DNA of 64,000 nucleotides from Schistocephalus solidus (GCA_017591395.1 WEDG01001288.1:62001-126000), one strand, 5' to 3'; shown: positions 1-12,049, numbered from the stretch's first letter. A program made the numbers and translations. The notes: a model not told the origin generated them from the sequence alone.

Positions 1-317
1 CTTCCTTGCCTTACCGATAATTTTTTTAATGGCATTTCCTTGGTGACGAAATTCTTCGAGATTTTCTGATGACCTTGTTTTCCTTAATACCTTCCATTTT
101 AATTTTTCTTCGTTAACTACCTGTTAAGTTCTATTGTTACCCAGGCAGGGCAACTAGTCTTCTTTTGCACCTTAACCGGACAAAAGCGTTCAATCAGATC
201 AAGTGAAATCATCTTAAATGATCGCCAGTCATCCTCTGAATTCCCTTTGAGCAAAGAATCCCATTTCACGGACATCAGTTCTTTCTTCATGGTGTTAAAA
301 TCAGCCTTCCATATATT

Positions 318-1006
318 TCACTTGCCTTCCGTTCCCTTCTGGCGCTGAGAATAAAGTGAGTAATCCCACATCAGCGTACTATTGTCACTCTTACCGAGGG
401 GTGCAATAAAATACACTTCATCAATGCTAGAGACGTCCTTCATAAAAATAGGTCCAGGAAATTGGCTCATTTGTATGTTAACCTTCTGTACCAGAGGTTG
501 GTCGAGAGTGAGCTCAATTAGCTTGCTGCCGAAGAATCTTGGCACACAGTCAACTTTCAGCTTCACCCAGTGTACTGTAGGTGCATTGAAATCTCCAGCA
601 ATTAGCACCTCCTGGTCACTTGCTACTTCCTTGACCAAATGAAGCAGTGACTCCTCAGCTGCACTTGGAATGTTTGGTGGGCTGTAGATCGTCATAAATT
701 GTAGGTTTTGTGAACAATCCTTTTTAATATGTATCCAGAGAAATTCATATTCAAGGAAGATTGTGTGCGCTCGTTCGAATGCCAAGATTCCTGTCCTTAC
801 GTATACGGCCACTCCACATCCTTTTCTATTTTCTCGGTCCCTTCGAAGGACCTGTGTCCATCTATCGAAAACTCGCTATCCGCGATTTTAGCTTTGAGCC
901 ACGTTTCCGTAATTGCAATGACATAGGGGGTTTGGTCTGAGGCTAGTGCCTTGAGTTCGTGTATTTTCGATAGGAGACTCTGATTGTTGGTATACAAACA
1001 TCTCAA
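318..1006 (-). pseudogene. CR1-like endonuclease domain, frameshifted
   Basis: Two overlapping reading frames (1006-797 and 812-318) together cover an exonuclease/endonuclease/phosphatase (EEP) domain, which nicks target DNA for target-primed reverse transcription. The first frame carries the N-terminal TNNQSLLSKIHELK segment and the catalytic ITETWL motif. The second carries MTIYSPPN and IAGDFNAPTVHW, the conserved central motifs. A frameshift near 800-812 separates them. The C-terminal part around SSIDEVYF is poorly conserved and no clear SDH motif is visible, so the enzyme is dead. It belongs to the element running off the left edge. Confidence 0.7.
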
Positions 1007-1078
1007 TTTAGCCTAAGTAACTCCTACATATAGACTTCTGCTCATTTCGTGCGATTGAAGGCTGGAATCAGTTAGTGC

Positions 1079-1423
1079 TTAATGAGACGAACTGATGTCT
1101 ATCACGCCCATGGTGAGTTCTGATGAGTGGTCAGCAACAGAGTGCTGGAACACTTTCCTTTTATTAAACGAGCTTTGTACAGTTAGATAATTCGTATTTA
1201 CCGTCCTCCGTCTCGGTGAGGTCCTGCCTTGATGATGTACGGAGTCTACCACAAGAAAGACCTCTTCATCTTTTTTTATTTTCCCGTCCTTTAAGTGGAG
1301 AAATTTTTCCCCCTGTTCGGTTCTCCTTTTCAGTTCCTTTCTCAGCATCCTCATTTTGTGTCTTTCCATCAGTTCTTTATCCGGCTGAAAAAACACATCC
1401 CTGTGTGAGATACGGCGAGCCAT
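1079..1423 (-). pseudogene. Basic leader ORF of the CR1-like LINE
   Basis: This is a 114-codon ORF rich in Arg, Lys and Glu. Residues 18-50 form a charged, probably helical stretch (MERHKMRMLRKELKRRTEQG, then LHLKDGKIKK). That pattern resembles the C-terminal part of LINE ORF1 proteins or the leader before the endonuclease in CR1/L2 elements. It lies directly upstream of the endonuclease remains at 1006-318 in the same orientation. I see no zinc knuckle. The function, presumably RNA binding, is inferred from position and charge only. Its independent expression is doubtful because the element around it is broken. Confidence 0.4.
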
Positions 1424-1430
1424 TCTCCGT

Positions 1431-1979
1431 TCTAGGAGGCGTGGAGCCTGAACATCATTTTCAAGAATGATTTTAAGAGGCCTCGGTGATTATAGTTCAT
1501 ATGAAACACCCACTTTCCCTAAACGGAATGTTTTCTGCACGGTAACGCATTCGCCATCTTGAAGAATCGAATTCGAGTATGCTCGGAAAAGACTGAGGTC
1601 AGGTTCTACTCTTTCCTTTGCAATCAGAGAAAGCAACTTCTGCATATTTACAGGGAATATAAGGTTGAAGATATTTAAAATATGTTTAAGTCAACATAAA
1701 ACACACCTTAAATCAAATTTTTGCTGCTCACCCTAATAGCAATTAATAGCAGGCGTATATCGCCCGGATATCCACATGTCGAGATACCTATGTCCACCGT
1801 ATGTCGACTTTGTCCGCTCTGCGATATATAGACAATATCGAAATGTCGATATTTGTCGAAATAGACGAAAAGGGGTCGGATACTTCATACGTAAACCCCC
1901 ATTAAATACGAATACATAGGGAACGCCCATTATTAATCGTTTACCGTGACCGCCAACAACGTAACCATTACTTCCCATC
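1431..1979. other. Gene-free stretch
   Basis: No convincing gene is present. The part at about 1740-1880 is rich in short TGTCGA/TATCGA-type words but has no clear period. The stretch separates the minus-strand CR1-like fragment from a plus-strand LINE. Confidence 0.4.
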
Positions 1980-2665
1980 CTATTGTTTATCTGTAGGGAT
2001 AAAACCCCAATGGAACGTCGGGTTTCACCCTCATTAGCAAACAAGAAGCCTTGGTCTACACCTTCAATACCAAAGGTTATCTCAGAGGTTTTTCCTGTAG
2101 CTAAAGCAAGCCCACGGCCCTCCGGATCGACAGGAATTTCGATTCCAGCTGAATCTTCACCCGTTAACCTTGTTTCTGGTTTGAGGGAAATTGTGTCAAC
2201 TCCACTTCTTTCTCATCCCAAGCAAACCATGCCGGCTATACCTGCCAAATCTACTAACCCTAAGAAAAACTCCTAGTAAATCTAAATCTGTGGCTTATCC
2301 AGGCTTTTAAGATCAGCAATGGCATTACCGATGGGAAACCTGCTAACCCGTCAGCATCTACAACAGCTGCGAACGCTAACGTTAGCATCTTTCCCAACCC
2401 AAAAATTGTCCGAAATCCACAAATATTTAACGCTTCTAATTATGCTACCAGTTTTTCGAAATCAATTATTCCTTTTTCAAATGCACGTTTTCCGCCAATT
2501 TTTTTGCTAACGTCCCTCAAAAATCTCATTTCTATGCCACCTCCTACCTTTCAAACGCCACAATATAGCCTTCCCTTCCAAGGTTTTTCATCCAAATATG
2601 CCGCTGTACAATAATCTCAGTTCTCTTAACAGTAACATTTCGACAATTTGTAGACCAGAGCAATT

Positions 2666-3190
2666 TTGTTTCCCACCTTTCGTTTCTTCTTTCCAGTTTT
2701 CTTCTCCGCCACCAAATTATCCTTTTTTATAAATACAGATGAGCGTAACCTGCCGCTCAGGAATACGCTCAGCTTAGTTTCACTCAATGCGAGGTCAGTT
2801 GTAAATAAGATGGCTGAGCTTAGAACAGTAGCCTTTGAGCTTGATCCAGATGTGCTGTGCATAACTGAATCCTGGGCTCACTCTCTTATTTCTGACTCGA
2901 CGCTTGCTATAGATAATTTCAATTTGTACCGACAAGACTGCGCTGAAAAACGTGGTGGTGGTTGCCTCCTTTATATTAAGTCATCCTTTGTACATTTCCC
3001 TTTTCATCTGAACATTTCGTCTTTTTCTGGAAATGTTTGCTTTGCTTCAGTCATCCTCCCGCACAATAAAAAAGCGGTAATTGGCTGTGTCTATAATCCT
3101 CCGTGTTATTCTGGCAATGAAAGCGAGATCTGTGAACTATTTGAAAAAGTTGCAGACACTCAGTTTGATGTCAAAAATAATCGTAGGTGA
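2666..3190 (+). pseudogene. LINE endonuclease domain (copy B)
   Basis: This open frame encodes the N-terminal two thirds of an EEP-type LINE endonuclease. Visible motifs are LVSLNARSVVNKM (catalytic Asn), DVLCITESWAHS (catalytic Glu), RGGGCLLYIKS, and VIGCVYNPP (strand with the conserved Tyr). The GDFN motif is damaged: after a stop at 3188 the text resumes as FNLPDIDW in another frame. The enzyme would have nicked chromosomal DNA for retrotransposition. Downstream pieces at 3412-3612 continue the linker in shifted frames. Confidence 0.7.
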
Positions 3191-3639
3191 TTTTTAATCT
3201 GCCAGACATTGACTGGCAGGCCAATTCCTCTCCGCCTAAACATCAGAAATTGGTCGATACTATTAACTTTTACAAACATGTTCCAACTGGTCAGATCAGT
3301 TACTAGAAATGACAACATTTTTAGATTTAATTTTTTTACAAACGATGTTCACCCTCTCTTTATGAATTTACATCATGATCTATTTACAAGTGATCATGCA
3401 ATAATTCACTGTTGTTTTTCCAATTCCCCTTCTTACGAAGCCTGAGGTTAAAATGCAATAACCTCGACTTTGCTAACATAAACCATGAAACAGTAAATAA
3501 TTTCGTAAGCACTCTAGATTGGCATAGCATATTCTCAATCAACGATCTAAACTTTTTCCGTGAGCTATTGCAGAGCCTCACAGAAAAAAATCCAGGCTTT
3601 TATCCCGTTTAAGATTTTTTAATTCACATTCAGCTTCTT

Positions 3640-5255
3640 CTACTGTTCCGCATTTTCTCCAGAACAGACTTTAAAAAAATAACGAAAGCAACTTAAAGAT
3701 TCATCTAAAAAGCTCTTTGTCAGTTCATTTAAGGATTGCACAAATATTTGAATTAGCATCGAGAATAAGGCTCGCGCGAGATAAGCGTAGGGAGTCTCGA
3801 GCACTAAGTGATGCCAATTCATCCAAATCTGTTGCTCAAATCTTTCATGTTCGGTCATCAGCTAAGCGTCTGAATGTAACTCCGCCCTTACTCGACTGTA
3901 ACATAAAATTTGTTACAGATGATTTGGGCAAAGCAGAATTGTTAAACTCGTTTTTTGCAAACCACTTTACCACTGAAATTAGCCCCACTCCCACAATTCC
4001 TCTGCTTTCAAATTCGCTTCTAACAACTATTAATTTCTCGCCTTCATGTATTCAAAAAGAAATAGCTCACCTAAAAAATTCACATTCAGTTGGAACTGAT
4101 AACATTCCAAACTCACTTATTAAAACAGTTAAGGGATTTTTCCACCTTTACTAAGCAAATTATACTCAGTATTTCTCGAAAATGGTTTCTTCCCCGATTA
4201 TTGGAAAACTTCTATTATAATACCAGTTTTTTAAATCTGGTTCCCGCTCGGACATTCATAACTATCGCGGTGTTCATTAAACGCCCCGTCTTGCTAAACT
4301 CTTCGAAAAATAATTGCAAAATAAATCACGGATTTTTGCATAAGCAATAAAATTATCAACTTTTTCCCAACACGGCTTCTTACCGGACCGTTCTTGTGAA
4401 ACCTGCCACATGTCTTTTCTAAATCTACTAACCTCTCTTCGTAATGATCATCTATCTGTAGTAGTTATCTATTTTTGATCTTAGTAAGGCATTCGATAAG
4501 GTGCCTCATAAACGACTTCTAGCCAAACTAGAAGCTATAGGATTCCGTAGTCCCCTTACTGACTTTATTAGATCATACCTAAATGATCGAAAACAAAAAG
4601 TTTTTAGTAGGGTCCTCATACTCAAGTGCTACCCCGATTGTTAGTGGTGTCCCTTCAAGGTACCGTATTAGGTCCTTTGTTGTTCTTACTGTATATAAAA
4701 TGATATTTCCTCGATAGTTAAACATTCTCAATCTTTTTATTTATGCTGATGATCTCAAATGCGTTTATTCCTTCTCTAACTCTACAACCGAACGGTGCCT
4801 AGAACAAATTCATTCAGACTTAGACGCTCTTTTCGGCCTGGAGCTCCACATGGCTAATGGAGTTCTCACCTACTAAGTGTCGCTACATGAGTTTTGGGCC
4901 TGTAAGGCTGCCGCAACCTCTTATCTTTGAAGGTTGCCATATGATTGAATGTTCCTCCATCAAGGACTTGGGCTTAAGCTACACCAATAAATTAGATCTT
5001 TCGCCTCATGCCGATAGAATTACGGCCAAAGCTGCTCAGATTTGCGGCTTTATTTCTTATAATTTCTACCTTCCTGAAATTAAATTAAGACTTTATCGTA
5101 TGTTTGTACTTCCCATTCTTGAATTTTTCTGTCCTTTCTTCGGTTTAATGAACGAATCTAGCCGTTCAAAAATTGAAAATGTTCAAAGAAATTTCACAAT
5201 AAACTCCTATATCCGACTCTTTCAACTACTTCCTAATCAAAAAGATGCCAGCTAA
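3640..5255 (+). pseudogene. LINE reverse transcriptase remains (copy B)
   Basis: Three frames together cover the linker, the reverse transcriptase and the thumb. Positions 3717-4154 hold the linker and fingers, with LLNSFFANHF and HSVGTDNIPNSLIK. Around 4476-4560 is motif A, read as FDLSKAFDKVPHKRLLAKLE. The YADD-type motif C is near 4742. Positions 4857-5255 hold the thumb and connection region, with MEFSPTKC and LSPHADRITAKAAQ. Stops and frameshifts occur between these pieces, so no active enzyme is encoded. The intact-looking relative at 8911-10146 was used as a guide for frame and order. Confidence 0.75.
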
Positions 5256-5640
5256 CGAAGCTAAAATTTCTTTTGGGTCAGGAGACTTGAAGCAGGCTTT
5301 TTGTCTCCCTTTTTCGACTTAAATAATAGTTCAACTCTCCCCAAAGCTTTCTGTCATTACCCCCGTTAGTCTTCCTTATAACCTAAGAAATTCTGCACTA
5401 ATTATACCTCCCCCTGCATCCTCCACGTGTAAACGCTCTCTTCTTTGCTTCTAGGTATAGTTTTCTTTTGGAATAACTTGCCAATTGAAATTAGGTCGTT
5501 AACTAGTCTATCTGCATTCAAGCGAAGACTGCACATTTATCTTAACACTGATTCTATTAACCTTTTATTTTCCTCATCTTTTTCCCAGTAGCTTTCCCCA
5601 TGACTCGGAGAAAGGACCATCGGGAATTTGAGTAACCCTC

Positions 5641-6239
5641 TTGAAACTATATTTACGCTACCTGGAGACGCCCATGAACTATAATGTCTCCTTATATCAC
5701 CCGTCCTCCAAACGATGACGTCATTCGGACGTACAAATTCGGTGGTCCACAGTCTTAAATGCTGCGGTTTCTTTGGATACTAACCATCATCAGAATTCAA
5801 TTCTGGATCCTATGATGCTGAGGACTTAAGTTCATTGACGCATTTTCGTGAGATTCTGTTTCATACGCCTAAGTGATCAAGAACGAATCACCTCGACGTT
5901 TCATTATCTCATTCTGAAATGCTACTGCAGTATTACCCCTATTCTACCACCTGACTATTTTTTTCCTAAGCGGTTTTTTTCTCCTACCTTCTATTCGAAA
6001 AATGAAGGCCTATTGAACTCTGCCTCCATTTTCATGGTAGGAGTTTTTTTTCACTGCCTATTTTTCTAGTTCACCATTAATTTTAAAACATTGCTAACTG
6101 TTGACATAGCAGGACAATTTATGAATTTGTACATTTTATCTGCACACATTGTCATAACTTTATTTCGTTACTAATGTTTGCTTAGACAGTACCTTCCCGG
6201 TGCTAACCAAATATAAATTCTAAAAAAATTAAATATTAG
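5641..6239. other. Gene-free stretch between LINE fragments
   Basis: This part is AT-rich with several T-runs. Its beginning may be 3' untranslated sequence of LINE copy B. I see no coding feature or clear repeat boundary. Confidence 0.4.
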
Positions 6240-7020
6240 GTTTGAATACCAGTACTTTATCAGTAGTCACCAACTCCAGGAGGTAAATATTCTAAAGGAC
6301 TTGGGTATATGGATAACACCAACTCTCAAACCATCGTCGCACTGTGCAAATATCGCAAAAAAAGCTATGTGTATCTTAGGCGCCATCAGGAGGTCCTTCG
6401 TTAATTTTGACGGAGAGCTTTTTGGGCGCGTGTTTGGAACATTTATCCGGCCGGTGTTGCAATATTGCGTTCAGGCGTGGCGCCCTTGGACGAAACATGA
6501 CTACGCTCTGCTGGAGAAAGTTCAACGGAGGGCAAACGAAACTAGTCAGCGGATTGGAATGCCTACCCCTATGAGGGCCGCCTAGAAAGACTTAAAATTT
6601 TTCCTCTCTCTTATAGGCAATACAGAAGGGATATGATCTTAGTCTTCAAACTGGTCAGAGGAGTTGATTGTGCTCTTCAGATGGCCATCTTTTTTGAATT
6701 GGCAAACATGACAAGTCTCCGAGGTCACCCATACAAACTGAAAATAAAACACACCAAACTTAAAGTGCGGGCCAACTTCTTTTCTCAACGGGTGATTGAA
6801 GAATGGAACTAACTGCCAGCTTCGGTTGTTCAGGCTGAAAGCGTTGAAATGTTTCAAAAGAAGACTTGATGCATTTTTACTTGATGGAAATATATTGAGT
6901 CAACCGCAATGATCGATATGCTAAAATGATTTGCTTGTTTTGCTAGCGTCTATCTGTAAATAGGGTTTTCAAAGGCTCTGCCTATCTGCCTTTTATATAC
7001 TGAATTATACTGAATTATTT
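6240..7020 (+). mobile_element. CR1-like LINE 3' fragment
   Basis: This is the C-terminal end of a CR1-type ORF2 plus its 3' untranslated region. The frame at 6301-6585 reads like the conserved post-RT domain: DLGIW, then LGAIRRSFVNFDGELFGRVF, RPVLQYCVQAW and LEKVQRRA. After a stop it continues in broken form (KLVRGVD, LRGHPYKLKI, FFSQRVIEEWN, FKRRLDAFL) to about 6890. The 3' end at about 6990-7018 contains two copies of ATACTGAATT, in keeping with the short direct repeats at CR1 ends. It may belong to the same family as the fragment at 1-1430, which preserves the other half. Confidence 0.75.
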
Positions 7021-7589
7021 AGCTCGCGTATACGCCACTACAGTCGCATTTTCCCCTTTTCTCAACGTGTTGTAAAAAAATGTAAACACACAGTTGATGG
7101 AAATATAAAAAATGTGTATTATAAAATGTCCATAATAATATATGCACAATAATGGATATTATTCTACTTAATATAAACAATACGGGGTTGCGGAATACGT
7201 TTTAATCAGGGGTTAGCCGGGTTGTCAAGATGGGGGTTTGGAGTGGAGGCGGCTAGTCCTGGGTGGCATTCTAAAAATAGACAGTTAAGCAATATTAAAT
7301 GCAATCAACTCACCATAAAAGGGTAATTAAGGCACATGCCTTTGAAGCCTCTTGCCGACGGCGTCGAGGGACCTTTTAAGGCGCCTTACAAATGCGGCGT
7401 CCAACTCATAAAGGTTTAGATGACCGTCGCCATTCCACCTAATGTACAGCTCTAAATTGTTTGAAATTAACAAGAGATGTTATAACCCACCTGTAATAAG
7501 TTCATAAAATTTGGACCCTGATAAAGCATCTTTTCCTTTTCGTCCTTGAAAATTCAGTTCCAAGGCGATAGTGTACCGGGCCCGTATTA
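7021..7589. other. Gene-free stretch
   Basis: No gene or repeat could be recognised. The stretch separates the end of the CR1-like fragment from the tail of LINE copy B'. Confidence 0.35.
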
Positions 7590-8359
7590 GTATAATAATA
7601 ATAAATAATAAATTGTATATTTAAGGCCCAGAGGGCCCCATCATTACAAACTTAGTACCATGGTTTAAATAAATACAAAGTGGATAATTGCTGCACTATG
7701 TGAGCATCCATATGAACAGCAGAAATGAGTAGTGTGGTAAACATATCCGATTCAAAAAGATTTGCCATTTTTAAAACAAAAGTCAACAATCGTTGGCATA
7801 TACGGTGAACTCGAAAGAAGCAGTAAAAAAACTCCTAGGGTTAAATCGGAGGCGGAGTTCGGCGAGCCGCCAATTTAAAAAAATAGGAGAAAAAAACTGC
7901 TTCACTAAAAAATTAATAGCTAAATGCAATGGGATAGTATTGTGATGTTGCTGACTGCGTATGAGGGTTCGGGACGCTCCTTGTCGGGTGAGAGGTAATA
8001 TAGCAGTCAGAGCTACTGTTTATAAACACCAGTGGAGGTGAGAGAGGACGAACTCATCGTAGACAACATGGTCGAAACGAAGAGGGGACAGTAGAGGTCA
8101 CGAGATCATCATCGAGATGCGACCTTGCTGACTGTATAGTCCATCACCAAAGAGGCTAAACCATCAGAACCCACCTCGATCATCAACAGATCCTGGAGAC
8201 TATCGTCAGGGTTGCAAATTCGAAGGAAAGTATCAAGGTTGTCAAGAGTTGGCAATGCTTGTTTAAAATGAGGGGAAGAAAAAGTGAATGCAAAGATTGA
8301 CTCTGCAGAGGATGATGGAAAATATAATTAGAGACCCATATAATATCAAAGGAGCTGCC

Positions 8360-8593
8360 TCAAATACCAGGAGGACCCTTTTCAAAATCCAAAAGTTGCG
8401 AGTTTGGGAAAGAAACAGACAATAAGGACTTTATATCTTTTGAAGTTAAATGTTTGCGTAATTTGGTTTTGAAAATAGCTAATGTAGACGACAACCTAAT
8501 TTGCAGTGGGAGATTATTCCATATGAAAGCATATTTGGAGGCAAAAAACTGAGACCGGTTGGTTGTGGAGCTAAGGGGTGGTGAAATGATCAT
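8360..8593 (-). pseudogene. LINE C-terminal domain (copy B')
   Basis: This 77-codon frame continues the ORF2 protein after the reverse transcriptase. It contains RSQFFASKYAFIWNNLPLQI and LAIFKTKLRKHL, the usual end of CR1/Jockey-like proteins, where a conserved WN-LP motif lies close to the stop. The part between this piece and the main frame (8594-8910) is still recognisable in other frames (YTDRCQLANIKFLWVRRLE) but carries stops. Confidence 0.65.
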
Positions 8594-8910
8594 GGAGGAA
8601 TTACGAGTGGCATAGGGTCGATTTACCGGAGTGAGAGCGTTAATTCGTGGGATATTTGGGCTAGAATTAACGCGAAACAGGAAGCAGAGACCAGCTTCGA
8701 GTCTTCTAACCCACAGAAATTTAATGTTTGCTAACTGGCATCTATCCGTATAAGAGAAACGGGATCCATAAGAGAAAATAGTTTTCGAGTAAAAACCCTC
8801 TGAACTTTTTCGATCTTACTGCGGTCAGAGGCGTTCATCAGCCCAAATAGAGGACAGCAGTATTCGAGGATAGGAAGAACAAACATGCGGTATATGTTTA
8901 ACTTTATTTC

Positions 8911-10146
8911 TTAAAGGAAGAAGTTATGTGATATAAAACCACATATCTGTGCAGCCTTTGCAGAAATTCGATCCGCATGAGGCGATAATGCTAGCTTATT
9001 CGTGAAACTTAGACCTAAGTCTTTTTTGGTTGATCGTTCTAAAAGTGTATTATTTTGAAATTCTAGGGGTCCAGGAAGCTTGGCGGGGCCAAAACACATG
9101 AAACTGCTCTTGGATGGAGAAAATTCCATCTGCCAAGTACAGCTCCAACGTGAGAGCATAAGTAGATCACTGTTGATTTTGTCAACGCAACTATTAGCAG
9201 TGTCTTTAGAAAATGAATAAATGCAATTGAGATCGTCAGCGTAAACGAAATTTTGTGAATTTGTGAGTAAAGTTGAAATTTCGTTAATGTACAGAATGAA
9301 GAGAAGGGGACCTAGAATGGTGCCTTGAAAAATGCCACTCGTGATCGGTTGAGGCGTCGAATAGCTATTACCTACTAGGACCTTCTGGCTGCGATTAGAT
9401 AAGTAGGAACCAATGAAGTCAAGGAGAGGAGGCCTGATGCCAAGGGCTTCCAGTTTCACTAGAAGACGTCTGTGCGGTACCTTGTCAAAGGCTTTGCTCA
9501 GGTCAAAGTAGATCACAACAACTGACTGTTGCTCGTTACGAAGGGAAGTGACGAGGTTAAGAAAAGCTAAGTGACACACTTCGCATGATCTCCCAGGTAG
9601 AAAACCATATTGTGAGTCGCTTAAAAGCTTATTTTCTTGGCAAAAGTCGAGAATTTGATAAAAAATAATTTTTTCAAAAAGTTTTGCGAGAGCCGGGGTT
9701 TGGTGAACGCCTCGATAATTATTTACGTCCGAACGAGATCCCGACTTGAAGACAGGAAGAATAATAGATGTCTTCCATGAGTCAGGAAAGAATCCGTTTA
9801 AAAGATAAACTGAGAATACATGGCTAAGCAATCGGGGAAAGCTCGGCACTCTCTTAATAACTGAGTTTGGAATACCGTCAGTTCCCGAAGAGTGCGAGTT
9901 TTTCAGACGAATTATTTGCTTACGAATTAGTTCTAAGGAGAAATCAATAGTGCTGATAACATTCAATGAGGATGCCTGAAACGTCGGAACCGGTTCAGAT
10001 TCCATCGTAAGATGATTTGCAAAGAACGCACTAAACAGTTTCTGCCTTGTCAGAGTCTTCCAGAACGAAGTTCTTGTCTTCATTAAGTAATGGAGGAATT
10101 TCATAACCTCGTTTAGAAGAGGATCGACGGCGGAACAGTTGAGCAA
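8911..10146 (-). pseudogene. LINE reverse transcriptase, long open frame (copy B')
   Basis: A 411-codon frame covers most of a LINE reverse transcriptase, the enzyme that copies element RNA at the nicked target. Seen in order are the fingers region (LKNSHSSGTDGIPNSVIK), VFKSGSRSDVNNYRGV, motif A (IYFDLSKAFDKVPHRRL, catalytic Asp), motif B (QGTILGPLLFILYINE), motif C (FVYADDLNCIY, the catalytic Asp pair) and the thumb (WQMEFSPSKS, LSPHADRISAKAAQ). The frame ends at a stop just where the copy-B homologue continues, and the upstream endonuclease is broken, so the element is inactive. Catalytic residues are intact within this piece. Confidence 0.8.
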
Positions 10147-10639
10147 CAGATTTTTGCAGAGTTTGGCTCACTGAGTGCGCAAGATTCCCTCTGTCTGTCA
10201 TGTGCAAGACGAATCTTAGAGGCTAATTCAAAAATCTCTGCGATCCTTAGATGTACAGATAACGAACTAGTATATTGATCTTTCAACTGCTTCTTCAATT
10301 TCTTTAGTCGTGGCAAAAAGAAAGTGAGGAACGGTTGATTCCGAGACGTAGGGCTTGACTATTTTTGGTTGGCACAAGCTTCAGGATGTTATTTTGAAAC
10401 GACTGACACGAAGTCACAAAGACTTGCTGCGTCGTTCATGGAGGAGAGATTCTGCCAGTCCAATGAGTCAAAAAAGTTACTAATTAAGCTCATATCTGCG
10501 AGGTCAAAAGCATGATAGGTACGAACGGCACTAACCTTTTTTCGATGAAACAATCGGAAGGCAACAGTGAATTAGTGTATGGTCACTTTAGAAGAGGCCC
10601 TGCTTAAAAATCAACGAAGAGGGGAGCAATGTCGTTTGT

Positions 10640-11000
10640 GAAAATCAGGTCTTAAATATGCTTTTCTCTCGTTGAAGAACGGACAAGCTGGGACCAATAA
10701 AAAAATTAATGGTATCGAGGAAAGGCTGAAATCTGGGTGGACAAACGTTTGAAATCCAGTCAATTTCAGGAAAATTAAAGTCCTCAGCGATTATTTTAAT
10801 GTTAAAATTGGACTTCGAAATCAATTTAAAAATTTCACAAAGTTTTGCATCATTGGATGATGAATTAGGCGGGTTGTAAATACATCCGAGAATCGCCTTT
10901 TGCCTGGACGACAGGATAATAGATGCGCAACGAATCCAAATGAACGACGCCCAAGAGAGAACAAGACAGTAGGCAAGGGGAAGAGTTTAGGGATAAGTTG
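10640..11000 (-). pseudogene. LINE endonuclease remains (copy B')
   Basis: Reading the minus strand near 10880-10640 gives ILGCIYNPPNSSSNDAKLCE, then AEDFNFPEIDWISN and PPRFQPFLDTINFF. These match the central part of the EEP endonuclease seen in copy B (VIGCVYNPP, FNLPDIDW, LVDTINF). The GDFN aspartate region reads EDFN here. Stops interrupt the frame, so this is a remnant. Confidence 0.6.
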
Positions 11001-11593
11001 AAGCTAGAAGTTAAAATTCTAATAGGCGCTTGGTCCTGCGAGGATCCTTTGGTGGGGATTGGCTGTCCTGGGGAGGTCTTCGGGAGGTCCGTAGGAGAAG
11101 GAAAGACGATGGCTGGAGAAGCGTCAGAGGGCGGTCTCCGGTCCAAAGTGATGAGCCTCAATTCTCCTCCTATTAATGTCATATTCTCCAGACGATTTGA
11201 TAGGTTAACATAGAATAGACCAATGGGTATGCGTAAATCATACGTTGTAGATCGAAAAGAACCAATAGGGTTAAGAGTTAAGATTTTATGGACTTCCGGG
11301 CTGGCGCTAGTAATCTGCTAGTAATCTGGGCTACTAGAGAAAATTGAGAAACTTTGATTCCATCTTTACATTGCCCCCTCCTGCGTAAAGTTTTTGCTGT
11401 CCTCAGCGAGCTCAATGTCATTTCGCTAACGCACGTAGTCCCTTGAATTTTGAATGTTATAAGGCATTACGGTTTCTTCTCCACCTTCGGGTGGGATTTC
11501 AACCCACCTCTCGACCCCCTCATGATCTACGTAACGCACTGCGTCGCCTGGGTGTTCTACTCTGTGGTTATCTTCCATTGGCCTTTCCCCCAG

Positions 11594-12028
11594 TTAAAGT
11601 CGATTAAAGTGAACCGTGAATTCAGAGGTGAAAGTTCGATTTCGATCTTGAATGACGCAGGTCGTATCAGAGAGCATTCTGGTAACCGTATATGGCCCTG
11701 ACCAGTCCATTTCTAACTTACTTGGTAAGCCCAGGGGAGTAGCATGTTCCCTGAGCCACACCACATCACCGACCTCATATGGACACCCATGTGCCAGCCT
11801 GTCATAGTGTTCCTTTTGGTGCCTCTGGGCTCCTTGTAAGTGTATCCGTGCTTCCTCCGTGGCTATACACATTTTCTTGTGGAGTGCAGCGACGTAAGAA
11901 CCAACCAGCATTTGATTATTCTCAAGAGGTACCTGTAAATCCTCTGGTATTCGCATTTCACGACCACAGGTGAGTGCGAAAGGCGTCTGTTGTGTCGAAG
12001 AGTGAATCGTGGAGCGGTATGCGAGCAT
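11594..12028 (-). pseudogene. Gypsy integrase C-terminal domain
   Basis: This frame continues the integrase. It starts in the AYRSTIHSSTQQTPFAL segment, which normally follows the catalytic core, and ends with a GPY/F-type module (VGDVVWLRE, then MDWSGPYTVTRML) and VHFNRL before the stop. The GPY/F module is typical of Ty3/Gypsy integrases and binds DNA or mediates multimerisation. Beyond the stop, about 210 bp of non-coding sequence leads to the purine tract near 11380. Confidence 0.8.
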
Positions 12029-12049
12029 GCATGCTGGAATCGCATCATC

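Larger units (their letters stand above)
1..1430 (-). mobile_element. CR1-like LINE fragment, 5' part, running off the left edge
   Basis: This is a decayed non-LTR retrotransposon read on the minus strand. From 1423 downward it encodes a basic leader, then an apurinic-type endonuclease (1006-318), then the linker that precedes the reverse transcriptase. The linker (317-1) still reads as recognisable CR1-type sequence, including KADF-like, EDDWRSFK and KKIIG segments, with stops in between. The reverse transcriptase itself would lie left of position 1. Frameshifts and stops show that it is not functional. The assignment to CR1/L2-like LINEs rests on the TETWL and GDFNAP endonuclease motifs and on the linker; the exact clade is not certain. 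Confidence 0.75.
1980..5640 (+). mobile_element. CR1/Jockey-like LINE, copy B, degenerate
   Basis: This is a plus-strand non-LTR retrotransposon with leader, endonuclease, reverse transcriptase and C-terminal region in the expected order, interrupted by many frameshifts and stops. It belongs to the same family as the minus-strand copy at 7590-11200; both share segments such as LSPHADRI, AKAAQICGFIS, FDLSKAFDKVPH and LKNSHS. The 5' boundary is approximate: a Pro/Ser-rich ORF at 1983-2276 may be the 5' leader. The 3' boundary is placed after the last recognisable coding match, and no simple-repeat tail is seen. Confidence 0.75.
7590..11200 (-). mobile_element. CR1/Jockey-like LINE, copy B'
   Basis: This is a minus-strand copy of the same family as 1980-5640 and is better preserved. 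Reading from 11200 downward there is a leader and endonuclease (about 11000-10640, broken), a linker (10316-10113), a long open reverse transcriptase frame (10146-8911) and a C-terminal domain (8593-8360). About 700 bp of 3' untranslated sequence follows, ending with GGGCCCTCTGGGCCTT and an (ATT)n-type tail at 7592-7613. That 3' end is typical of CR1/Jockey LINEs. The 5' end abuts the truncated end of the Gypsy element. Confidence 0.75.

Noticed and set aside
1740..1900. TGTCGA/TATCGA-rich patch as a satellite or regulatory array
   Set aside because: The words recur without constant spacing and only over about 120 bp, so I could not support a repeat call.
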